Positions 15,664-23,131 of a DNA stretch of 64,000 nt are shown piece by piece (position 1 is the first letter of the stretch; every line of letters starts with the position of its first letter). The DNA is from Streptomyces qaidamensis (GTDB lineage: Bacteria; Actinomycetota; Actinomycetes; Streptomycetales; Streptomycetaceae), in the NCBI RefSeq assembly GCF_001611795.1, contig NZ_CP015098.1, forward strand, positions 8,618,001-8,682,000, given 5' to 3'. The notes beneath the pieces were generated by a model. It was not told where the DNA came from. It did not search any database and saw only the letters and a list, made by a program, of their open reading frames with translations. The translations under genes were made by a program, and so were the position numbers.

Positions 15664-16407
15664 GATGGAACTTCCCTTCATATGGATATCTCACAAGGGG
15701 GGAGCGGCCCCCTCTGGGGACAGATGACGGCCGCGACCGCGAGCACCGGGCATCCGTTTCCGAGTGCCCTGAGCGGCCCCCGCGGTGCGATGGATCAAAG
15801 CACGCCGCTGCTCCGCGCTTCCAATCAATCACCTGCCTCACCAGGCAACTTGCGCCCCAGCGGCACCGATCCGTGCAGGTCCGTGCACCGCTTGGCGGCG
15901 AGTCCTTCACATGCGGCACCGCATCGGCGCATTCCGGCCCTTGCCCGGCGGGGCGGCGAATCCGGCACTCCCGCCCCAAAGGCGTGTCCGACCCGGCCGG
16001 GGTGTGGATAACCCTCATTTCGGTGACCGGGTTGAGCATTCGATGTGCAGATTCGCTGAAGCCGGGATTTGGATCCGTGACCGCGACGGATCGTTTCCGG
16101 ACGGATACGGAGTGTTGCGTTCCGCCCGGTCGGCGGGCGCCCGTCGCTGAAAGGCCGTCATCCGGCCATGGATCTCCCCGGGCCGGCGCGACCGGCTCTG
16201 CCGGACCGGCCCCGTGTGAACAGGGCGGCAGGGGACCGCGCGGTCGCCGTGCGGACGACGGGAGTTGGCTGATTCCGCGATGCGAAGGGATCACTTGCAA
16301 TCGGAATTGAACGCCCCGTGCGGCCCGTGCGTACCAACAGCCATCCAGGCGCCCCCCAGAAGCTGCCGGACGGCGGCACCTACTCCGTTCCCCAGGAGGA
16401 GAGAAGT
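15664..16407. other. divergent promoter region between the peptide operon and the secreted protease
   Basis: These 744 bases hold no ORF with convincing codon usage on either strand. The sequence is patchy in GC, with AT-richer stretches near 15670-15700 and 16005-16075. A single TGTGGATAA at 16003-16011 matches a DnaA box but stands alone. Both flanking genes presumably have their promoters here. Confidence 0.6.
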
Positions 16408-17775
16408 TTGAGTCACAAGCGAATTCCGAAGCGCAAGGCCGCGATAGCGGCGGGCAGCGTGGTGGCGCTCGGCGCGGCCGCGATCCTGCTTCCCAACGCC
16501 AACGCCTCGCAGGACGGTTCGTCCGACGACGCGGCGGCCGCGCCGAAGACCCTGAAGGCGGGCGACGCCTCGGATCTCGCCTCGCAGCTCTCCGGGCTCC
16601 TCGGTGAGGCGTTCGGCGGCTCCTACTACGACGGCGACAGCCAGCAGCTCGTCGTCAACGTCGTACCGGGCGACAACAACAACGTGATCGTGCAGGCGAA
16701 GGCGGCCGGCGCGAAAGTCCGCGAGGTCGAGAACAGCTGGTCGGAGCTTCGGGACGGCGCCTCGACGCTGAAGTCCGAGGCGACCATCGCCGGCACCGCG
16801 TGGTCGATCGACCCGCGCACCAACAAGCTCCTGGTGACGGCGGACAGCACCGTGACCGGCGCCAAGTGGGACAGACTGGAATCCACCGTGCAGGAGCTCG
16901 GCTCCGGCATGGCCACCATCAAGAAGTCCTCCGGCACCTTCAAGCCGTTCGTCTCCGGAGGCGACGCCATCTTCGCGGGCGGCTCGCGCTGCTCCCTCGG
17001 CTTCAACGTCACCGCGGGCGACGGCTCGCCCGCCTTCCTGACGGCCGGTCACTGCACCCTCGGCGGCAACGAGTGGTCGGACACCCAGGGCGGCCAGCCG
17101 ATCGCCACCGTCGACCAGTCGACGTTCCCGGGCAACGGTGACTTCGCACTCGTGAAGTACGACGACCCGGCGACCGAGGCGCCCAGCGAGGTCAACACCG
17201 GCGACCAGACCGTCCCGATCACCGAGGCCGCGGAGGCGACCGTCGGCCAGGAGGTCTTCCGGATGGGCAGCACCACCGGGCTCGCCGACGGCCAGGTCCT
17301 CGGCCTGGACGCCACGGTGAACTACCCGGAGGGCACCGTCACCGGCCTCATCCAGACCAACGTCTGCGCCGAGCCCGGCGACAGCGGCGGCTCGCTGTTC
17401 ACCCGGGACGGTCTCGCCATCGGCCTGACCTCCGGTGGCAGCGGCGACTGCACGGTCGGCGGCGAGACGTTCTTCCAGCCGGTGACCACCGCCCTGGAAG
17501 CGGTCGGCGCGACCCTCGGCGCGGGCGGCGGTGCCGGCGCCGGTGACGAGGCCGGTGCGGGTCAGGAAGCCGGTGCGGGCGAAGAGGCCGGTGCGGGCCA
17601 GGAAGCCGGTGCCGGTGAAGAGGCCGGTGCGGGCGCCGGCGAGGAAGCCGGAGCCGGGCAAGAGGCCGGTGCCGGTGAACAGGCCGGAGGCGACCAGGCC
17701 GGTGCCGGTGCGGGTGCCGGTCAGGACGCGGGCCAGGGTGTCGAGGACAACTCCGGTCTGACCGAGAGCCGCTGA
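16408..17775 (+). CDS. secreted trypsin-like (streptogrisin/alpha-lytic family) serine protease with acidic Gly-Ala tail
   Basis: This 455-residue preproprotein starts at TTG 16408, which has an excellent AGGAGGAG site. A signal peptide covers about residues 1-33. The alpha-lytic-type propeptide follows, and then a chymotrypsin-fold domain with catalytic His215 (TAGHC), Asp245 (GDFALVKY) and Ser326 (GDSGGSLF), all in place. Two disulfides are likely from RCSLG/GHCTLG and VCAEPG/DCTVGG. The last 80 or so residues are a run of AGAG(Q/E)E hexapeptide repeats ending in a short acidic tail, instead of a chitin-binding domain. It should act outside the cell after removal of the propeptide. It is divergent from the peptide-export operon and could mature or degrade that peptide (inference). 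Confidence 0.92.
   Translation: MSHKRIPKRKAAIAAGSVVALGAAAILLPNANASQDGSSDDAAAAPKTLKAGDASDLASQLSGLLGEAFGGSYYDGDSQQLVVNVVPGDNNNVIVQAKAAGAKVREVENSWSELRDGASTLKSEATIAGTAWSIDPRTNKLLVTADSTVTGAKWDRLESTVQELGSGMATIKKSSGTFKPFVSGGDAIFAGGSRCSLGFNVTAGDGSPAFLTAGHCTLGGNEWSDTQGGQPIATVDQSTFPGNGDFALVKYDDPATEAPSEVNTGDQTVPITEAAEATVGQEVFRMGSTTGLADGQVLGLDATVNYPEGTVTGLIQTNVCAEPGDSGGSLFTRDGLAIGLTSGGSGDCTVGGETFFQPVTTALEAVGATLGAGGGAGAGDEAGAGQEAGAGEEAGAGQEAGAGEEAGAGAGEEAGAGQEAGAGEQAGGDQAGAGAGAGQDAGQGVEDNSGLTESR
17533..17697 (+). repeat. 18-bp tandem repeat encoding AGAG(E/Q)E in the protease tail
   Basis: The array has nine in-frame units: seven of 18 bases, one of 24 (17623-17646) and one of 15 (17683-17697). Consensus is GCCGGTGCGGGCGAAGAG. 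Copy number should be variable between strains. Confidence 0.9.
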
Positions 17776-17809
17776 CCCCTTCTCAGCCGTCGGCAGCCGG
17801 TCCGACGCC

Positions 17810-17851
17810 GCCGGCCCGGTTCCGCCCCCTTCCTGGCGGACCCGGGCCGGC
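17810..17851. terminator. long hairpin between convergent protease and phosphatase genes
   Basis: GCCGGCCCGG (17810-17819) pairs with CCGGGCCGGC (17842-17851). After one mismatch, TCCGCC (17821-17826) pairs with GGCGGA (17835-17840), leaving an 8-base loop. This is probably a bidirectional terminator. Confidence 0.8.
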
Positions 17852-17892
17852 CACCGGCGTTCCCGGCCCGGGTCGCCGTCGCGCCCCGCGAC

Positions 17893-20040
17893 CTACCCGA
17901 GGGCCCTGATCAGCAACAGGGCGATGTCGTCCGGCCGTTCCTCCCCGTCCGCGCGCTGCCGCTGCTGATGGACGAGGCTGTCGGCCAGCTCGTCCAGCGG
18001 CTGGTCCCCGGCGTCGCCCAGCCGCCGGCCCAGATCCGCGAGCGCCTCCTCGAAGTCCGTGCCGGGGGATTCGACCAGCCCGTCGGTGTAGAGGACGAGG
18101 AGCGAACCGGGAGCCAGCGCGACCTCCGTCGTCGGGTACACCGCCGAGGCGTCGATGCCCAGCAGCGGGCCGCCCGCCAGGTCGAGCACGCGCACCCGGC
18201 CGTCCGGACGTCTCAGCAGCGGCGGGGGATGGCCCGCCCGGGACATCACGGCCCGCCCGTGCTCCGGGTCGAGCCGCAGGTACAGGCAGCTGGCGAACAG
18301 ATCGGACCCCAGGTCGAGCAGCAGCCGGTTGGTGCTCCGCATGACCTCCTCGGGCGCCTGCCCCACGGTCGTGTACGCGCGCACCGCGGTGCGGACCTGC
18401 CCCATCAGTCCGGCCGCCGTGACGTTGTGGCCCTGGACGTCGCCGATCACGGCCGCCGCCGTCCCCTGGGTGCCGACCAGATCGTAGAAGTCCCCGCCGA
18501 TGTCCATGCCCTGAGTGGCCGGCACATAGCGGCCGACCGCCTCGATGCCGGGCAGCGACGGCAGGGAGTGGGGCAGCAGCGCCTCCTGGAGGCCGTGCGC
18601 GAGCCGGTGCTTGGCGTCGTAGAGCAGCGCCCGCTCCAGCGCCTGGGCGATCAGCCCGGCCATGCTGGTCATCACCGCCCGCTCCTCGGTCGGGAACGGG
18701 TGCGGTTCGGCGTAGGAGAGCACGCACGTCCCGACCGGGCGGCCCTGGGCGATCAGGGGGAGATAGGCCCAGGCCGCGAAGCCGTCGGGGGTCGCGAGCC
18801 GCGCCGGGTACAGGCGCTCCAGCTGCTCCTGCGACTCGAAGAAGGCGGGCACGCCCGTCCGCAGCACCTGCGTGCCGGGTGTCGACTCGGTCAGGGGCAT
18901 CCCGTCGAACCGTTCCACCAGATGCGGGTCCCGGTATCCGCGGTGCCCGAGCACCTGCAGCCGGTTCGCCCGCGAGCCCAGCACGACCAGGGCCTGACTG
19001 CCCACGGCCGGGGCGATCTCGTCAGCGACCAGCTGCACCACGTCCTGCACCCCCACCGCCTCGGTGAGCGCCCCGGCCAGGTCCAGCACCTGCGAGATGG
19101 TGACGAGCCGGGAGGGCGCCCCGTCGGGCGGCGGTGCGGTCCGGTTCATCCGCGACACGGCCCTGGACCTGGTGATGCGCACGCTCAGACCCGTCGTGCT
19201 CGGGTACAGCCGGAACGACAGCCACTCGCCGGGCGGGCGCAGCGCCACGAACGACGTGACCTGCTGACTGAGCAGCGCGGCCCGGTAACGGTCCTCGTAC
19301 ACCGGGTCGTTGAGCCAGGGCACCGACGCCCACAGCTGGGTGCCCAGCAGCCGGCTCACCGGGACGTTCAGCAGCTCGGCCGCCGCCGCGTTCACGAAGC
19401 CGATGCGCCCGTGCAGGTCCAGCGAGAGCAGCCCGTACGGCAGCCGGCTCACCATCCGGGCCGCCTCGACCGTGCCGAGCGTGCCGGCCATGCCTCCCAC
19501 GAGGGGCGCGGCGAGCAGATCGGTCTCGGGCTGCGGCGGGATGCTGTGCTCGGCGGCCCGCTCCAGCCGGACCGCCAGCCGATCACACGCCGCGGTCAGA
19601 TGCTCGCGCTCGTGGTCGGACATCTCCTCCGGGTGCGCGCCCGGCCAGGTCACGAAGACCGCGCCGTAGACGGTGGCCTCGGTGGCGATCGGCACCGCTG
19701 CCAGAGCGAAGGGGTACGGCAGCACCACCGCGATCCGCGGATAGTGCCGGGCCATCTGCTCCTCGCCCCCGACCCACACCAGCCGCCGCTCGCGCGCCGC
19801 GTCGGAGACCGGGATCGGCGCGCTCAGGCCCACCCGCTCCCAGGGTGCCGCGAACGCCCGGGGCAGCCCGGCCATCACCGCCATCTCCAGCACCGGCTGA
19901 TCCGGGGCCATCAGGTAGACCGCGCCGGAGTGGGCGTGCACCTCGTCCATCATCGAGGCCAGCGCCAGGGAGAGCAGGGGCCGGCCGACCGGCGTCCTGG
20001 CGGCTGCCGGTGCCTGAGCGAAGGACTGCCCGTCGGACAC
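17893..20040 (-). CDS. GAF-PAS-GAF-PP2C (SpoIIE-type) protein phosphatase
   Basis: This 715-residue cytoplasmic signalling protein starts at GTG 20038-20040, which has GAGGAGG upstream. The order is a GAF domain (about 20-160), a PAS domain (about 190-290, LLSLDLHGRIGFVNAAAAELL), a second GAF (about 310-460) and a SpoIIE/PP2C phosphatase (about 480-715). The phosphatase metal motifs are GGDFYDLVG, VIGDVQGHN and RPDDIALLLI. Such proteins dephosphorylate STAS-type anti-anti-sigma factors and so switch on alternative sigma factors. It is divergent from ramR and convergent with the protease. The signal it senses is unknown. Confidence 0.9.
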   Translation of the reverse strand: MSDGQSFAQAPAAARTPVGRPLLSLALASMMDEVHAHSGAVYLMAPDQPVLEMAVMAGLPRAFAAPWERVGLSAPIPVSDAARERRLVWVGGEEQMARHYPRIAVVLPYPFALAAVPIATEATVYGAVFVTWPGAHPEEMSDHEREHLTAACDRLAVRLERAAEHSIPPQPETDLLAAPLVGGMAGTLGTVEAARMVSRLPYGLLSLDLHGRIGFVNAAAAELLNVPVSRLLGTQLWASVPWLNDPVYEDRYRAALLSQQVTSFVALRPPGEWLSFRLYPSTTGLSVRITRSRAVSRMNRTAPPPDGAPSRLVTISQVLDLAGALTEAVGVQDVVQLVADEIAPAVGSQALVVLGSRANRLQVLGHRGYRDPHLVERFDGMPLTESTPGTQVLRTGVPAFFESQEQLERLYPARLATPDGFAAWAYLPLIAQGRPVGTCVLSYAEPHPFPTEERAVMTSMAGLIAQALERALLYDAKHRLAHGLQEALLPHSLPSLPGIEAVGRYVPATQGMDIGGDFYDLVGTQGTAAAVIGDVQGHNVTAAGLMGQVRTAVRAYTTVGQAPEEVMRSTNRLLLDLGSDLFASCLYLRLDPEHGRAVMSRAGHPPPLLRRPDGRVRVLDLAGGPLLGIDASAVYPTTEVALAPGSLLVLYTDGLVESPGTDFEEALADLGRRLGDAGDQPLDELADSLVHQQRQRADGEERPDDIALLLIRALG

Positions 20041-20365
20041 GCCGACCACCTCCTCGCACGGCCGCGCGACCGGGTCCAGGAACAAATCTCCCCCCTCACG
20101 GCCCGTCCCGCACGACGAGCGGCCCCGAGCCACGCCGGGTTACCGTCGGTCACCTGTGCTCCGGCCACTCGGGAGCGCGTGCCTACCCCGACCGCCCCGA
20201 CCCATGCCCCCGCAGTCGAAGCGTGGCCGGGCGTACGGGCGCTGGGCGTGCGCCCCTGCGCACCCTGATGGCCGGTTCTCCGCGCCCACGCAGGGTCACG
20301 GTCGCGAACAATGGGGCACGCGCTCAATACGACGAGGGGGCGTACGGCGAGCGGAGGGGGTGGCA
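20041..20365. other. divergent region between the phosphatase gene and ramR
   Basis: These 325 bases have no credible ORF. They presumably hold the ramR promoter on the right and the phosphatase promoter on the left. I see no clear palindrome. Confidence 0.5.
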
Positions 20366-20974
20366 GTGATCCGGGTGCTTCTGGTGCACGACGAGTGTCT
20401 GGTGAGGTCGGTGCTGGCGGAGTGGCTGCGGCAGGAAGCCGACCTGTCGGTGCACGACACGTCGTGGCGCGGCGCGCCGGGCACGATGCGGTCGGTTCGG
20501 CCGGACGTGTGCGCGGCGGACCTGGAGTGCGCGGACTCCTACGGCATCCCTCCGCTGGGCGAGCTGTGCCGGCCCGGACCGGACCGGGCGCGCCCGCGAT
20601 TACTCGTGCTCGCCACCGCGAACCGGCCGGGCCTGCTGAAGCGGGCGGCCGAGGCGGGGGCGCTCGGCTACGTCGACAAGGAGGGATCCCCGCAGAATCT
20701 GCTGCGCGGGATCCGTCGCGTCGCCGAGGGGGAACGTTTCGTCAACGACTCGCTGGGCTTCGGATTCCTCAAGGCGGCCGAGATGCCGCTGACCCGCAGA
20801 GAACTGAGCGTGTTATCCCTCGCGGCCGAGGGTGCCTCCATCGCGGAGATCGCCGGGAGCCTGCACCTGTCCCACGGGACGGTGCGCAACTACATGGCGG
20901 CCATCACCCGCAAGACCGGGGCCCGCAACCGCATCGACGCGATACGCATCTCGCAGGGCCAGGGCTGGCTCTGA
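20366..20974 (+). CDS. ramR: RamR/AmfR response regulator, activator of the ram operon
   Basis: This 202-residue protein has the length and layout of RamR/AmfR: an N-terminal receiver (VIRVLLVHDECLVR, PDVCAADLE, GYVDKEGS) and a C-terminal NarL/LuxR-type helix-turn-helix (LTRRELSVLSLAAEGASIAEIAGSLHLSHGTVRNYM). The receiver keeps an Asp at the phosphoacceptor position and the Lys, but the first acidic pair is HDE rather than DD. The GTG at 20366 follows GGAGGGGG by about six bases. Two TTA leucine codons, 20600-20602 and 20813-20815, predict dependence on bldA tRNA. It is convergent with ramB and overlaps it. It should activate the ramC promoter. Confidence 0.93.
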   Translation: MIRVLLVHDECLVRSVLAEWLRQEADLSVHDTSWRGAPGTMRSVRPDVCAADLECADSYGIPPLGELCRPGPDRARPRLLVLATANRPGLLKRAAEAGALGYVDKEGSPQNLLRGIRRVAEGERFVNDSLGFGFLKAAEMPLTRRELSVLSLAAEGASIAEIAGSLHLSHGTVRNYMAAITRKTGARNRIDAIRISQGQGWL

Positions 20975-23131
20975 CCCCCGCCGGGCCGGTGCGGGGGCCC
21001 AGCTCCCGACGAGGTCCCGGTACAGCGCGCACGACCGCATCAGCTCCTCGTGGCTGCCGTACGCGGTGCTCCGGCCGTCCATCACCAGGACACGGCCGGC
21101 GCGGCGGGCCGAGCTGATGCGGTGGGCGACGACGACCAGGGTTCCGCCCGGCCGCGCGGCGAACGCCCGCTCCGCGCGCTCCTCCGTCTCGGGGTCCAGA
21201 TGGCAGGTCGCCTCGTCCAGCAGGGCGAGCGGGGCGTACGACAGCCAGGCCCGGGCCAGGGCGACGAGCTGCCGTTCGCCGGCCGACAGCGCCGTCGGAT
21301 CGACCCGTGCGCCGAGCCCGCCGAGCCGGCCGGCCAGCGGGGCGAGGCCGACCGCCTCGGCCGCGGCCAGCAGCTCCTCCTCGGGCACCGGGTCCGGGCG
21401 CAGGTACGCGAGGTTCTCGGCCAGGGTGCCGCCGAACACGTACGCCTCCTGCGGGATGAGCACCCGCCCGGCGGCGGCCTCCGGGCCCGGCACGGGGTGC
21501 CCGCCCACCCGGACGGTGCCGCGCGAGGGCGTGAGCAGCCCCGCCACGAGCGCGGTGAGCGTGGACTTGCCGGCGCCGCTGGGTCCCACGACGGCCAGGT
21601 GCGCGCCGTGCGGCAGGGCGAGGTCGAGGTCCTGGACGACGGGGGTGCTGGCGGGGCCGTAGGCGAAGGTGACGGAGGCGAGGGAGAGGGCGGGGGGTGT
21701 CTCTTCACCGGGTCCGTTGTGCGCGGGGCGGGTGAGGGGGAGGCCGCGGCCGGCCTGTGCGGGGGAGCCGCTCCCGTCCGGGCGGGGCGCGTCGGTGCGG
21801 CGTGTGGCGGCGCCGGCAGGGGCGGGCTCGTCGGCCGGCCGGGGCGCGCCGACAGCGTCGTCGGCGTCGTCGGTGGTGTTCGTGGGGCGGGTGCTCGGGT
21901 TCGGCTGAGGCGGGTTGCCGTCGACGCCGGTGGTGTTCGAGGCGCGGGCGTTCGCGCTTGCGTATGGCGGGTCGCCGCCGGTGTTCGTGGGGTGCGTGTT
22001 CGCGGCTCCGTGTGGCGTGGTGCCGTCGGCGGCGTGGGACTTCGTGATGCGGGGGCTCGGGGCCGTCCGAGGTGTGTCGGCGTCGGCGGTGTCCGTGGGG
22101 TGGGCCGCCGCGGCCGGGCGTGGTGGGTTGCCGTCGGCCTCGGACTTCGCGAGGTGGCTGCTCGGGGCCGTCCGAGGTGTGTGGGCGTCAGCCGTGTCGG
22201 GGCGGGTCAGCCTGCGCAGTACCACCGTCAGCCGGGAGCCGCTCGTGCCCAGGCCGTGGATCAGGTTGCGCAGGGCCGGGAGCAGGGACTGGGTGACGTA
22301 GGCGAGGGCGCCCACCAGGGCGCCGGCGGTGACGCCGTGGGACAGGAGCCAGGGGGCGGCGGCGAGCAGCAGGACGATCGGGAGCTGGCCGCCGATCGTC
22401 AGGGACACCACGCGCAGCACGCCCCAGTGGGCCAGGGCGCGCGCCGCCCGCAGTTCGGTCTCGACCCGTTCCCCGGTGTCGGCGGCGATGTGTGCCTCCG
22501 CGCCCGCCGCGGTGATGTCCCGCAGGCCCGGGCAGACGGTGCCGAGGTCACCGGCGAGGGCCTCGTCGGCGAGCAGGAAGGTCTCCTGCCGCCGGGCGAG
22601 CGGCCGCAGCGTCGCGGCGAACAGCGCCACGCCGACGGCCAGGGGCGGTCCCACGACCAGCAGGAGCGGCGGGGCGAGGGCGAACAGGCCCGCCAGGGCA
22701 CCGACGGCGGTGACCACGAAGGAGCGGGAGACCATGACCAGTCCGGCGAAGGTGTCCCGGGCGATCTCCACCTGCTGGGTGAGCCCGGACAGGCAACCCG
22801 CGTCACCGGTCCGCACCCCGCGCGCGACCACGCGCTCCACGAGCCGGTCCCGGAGCGGTTCGACCAGTGCGGCGACGGCGGCGTAGACGCGGGCGGTCCC
22901 GTACGCGCCGAGCAGGACACCGATCCCGGTCACCGCCAGCCAGAGCAGCCCGACATCAGCCCGCCCGCGCAGGAAGCCGTCGTCCAGGGCGCGGGCGGGC
23001 CCGTACCCGATGAGGAAGGTCTGCCCGGTCTCCAGGACGGACCAGGCGGTGAGCCGCAGCAGGACCCGTCGGCGGGCCAGCAGGAAGCGCAGGCCCCGGG
23101 CGGGGAGGGCGTCGGTGGACCGGGCCGTCAC
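20813..23131 (-). CDS. ramB: RamB/AmfA-type ABC exporter with expanded linker and 3' extension
   Basis: This 772-residue half-transporter is unusually long for its family (about 600). Membrane helices occupy about residues 25-300. The nucleotide-binding domain is C-terminal, with Walker A GPSGAGKST, signature LSAGERQLVALARA, Walker B ALLDEATCHLD and the His switch VVAHRISSARR. Between them lies a Pro/Thr/Asp/Asn-rich stretch of about 150 residues (roughly 325-480) with internal repeats (PRTAPS...K-S, HPT(D/N)T). After the usual C-terminus (YRDLVGSW) the frame continues for about 60 residues antisense to the end of ramR, stopping at TAA opposite a ramR TTA codon. With RamA it would export the lanthipeptide precursor. 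Its ATG overlaps the ramA stop. Confidence 0.88.
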   Translation of the reverse strand: MTARSTDALPARGLRFLLARRRVLLRLTAWSVLETGQTFLIGYGPARALDDGFLRGRADVGLLWLAVTGIGVLLGAYGTARVYAAVAALVEPLRDRLVERVVARGVRTGDAGCLSGLTQQVEIARDTFAGLVMVSRSFVVTAVGALAGLFALAPPLLLVVGPPLAVGVALFAATLRPLARRQETFLLADEALAGDLGTVCPGLRDITAAGAEAHIAADTGERVETELRAARALAHWGVLRVVSLTIGGQLPIVLLLAAAPWLLSHGVTAGALVGALAYVTQSLLPALRNLIHGLGTSGSRLTVVLRRLTRPDTADAHTPRTAPSSHLAKSEADGNPPRPAAAAHPTDTADADTPRTAPSPRITKSHAADGTTPHGAANTHPTNTGGDPPYASANARASNTTGVDGNPPQPNPSTRPTNTTDDADDAVGAPRPADEPAPAGAATRRTDAPRPDGSGSPAQAGRGLPLTRPAHNGPGEETPPALSLASVTFAYGPASTPVVQDLDLALPHGAHLAVVGPSGAGKSTLTALVAGLLTPSRGTVRVGGHPVPGPEAAAGRVLIPQEAYVFGGTLAENLAYLRPDPVPEEELLAAAEAVGLAPLAGRLGGLGARVDPTALSAGERQLVALARAWLSYAPLALLDEATCHLDPETEERAERAFAARPGGTLVVVAHRISSARRAGRVLVMDGRSTAYGSHEELMRSCALYRDLVGSWAPAPARRGSEPALALRDAYRVDAVAGPGLAGDGRHVVAHRPVGQVQAPGDLRDGGTLGREG
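20975..20997. terminator. hairpin just after the ramR stop codon, inside the ramB frame
   Basis: CCCCCGC (20975-20981) pairs with GCGGGGG (20991-20997) across a 9-base loop. It begins directly after the ramR TGA and looks like a convergent-gene terminator, although the ramB frame reads through it. Confidence 0.6.
21700..22205 (-). repeat. degenerate coding repeats in the ramB linker
   Basis: The region of ramB between its membrane and ATPase domains contains imperfect copies of a unit encoding roughly D-T-P-R-T-A-P-S ... K-S-x-A-D-G-x-x-P. At least two long copies (around 22050-22200) and several eroded Asn/Thr/Pro-rich copies are present. This is typical of slippage growth in a disordered linker. 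Confidence 0.65.

Noticed and set aside
16003..16011. DnaA-box match TGTGGATAA
   Set aside because: One isolated site; an origin would have many boxes and dnaA/dnaN nearby.
15641..16300. 219-codon minus-strand frame over the precursor promoter
   Set aside because: Mixed codon usage, no family, and it would overlap the precursor start and its ribosome site.
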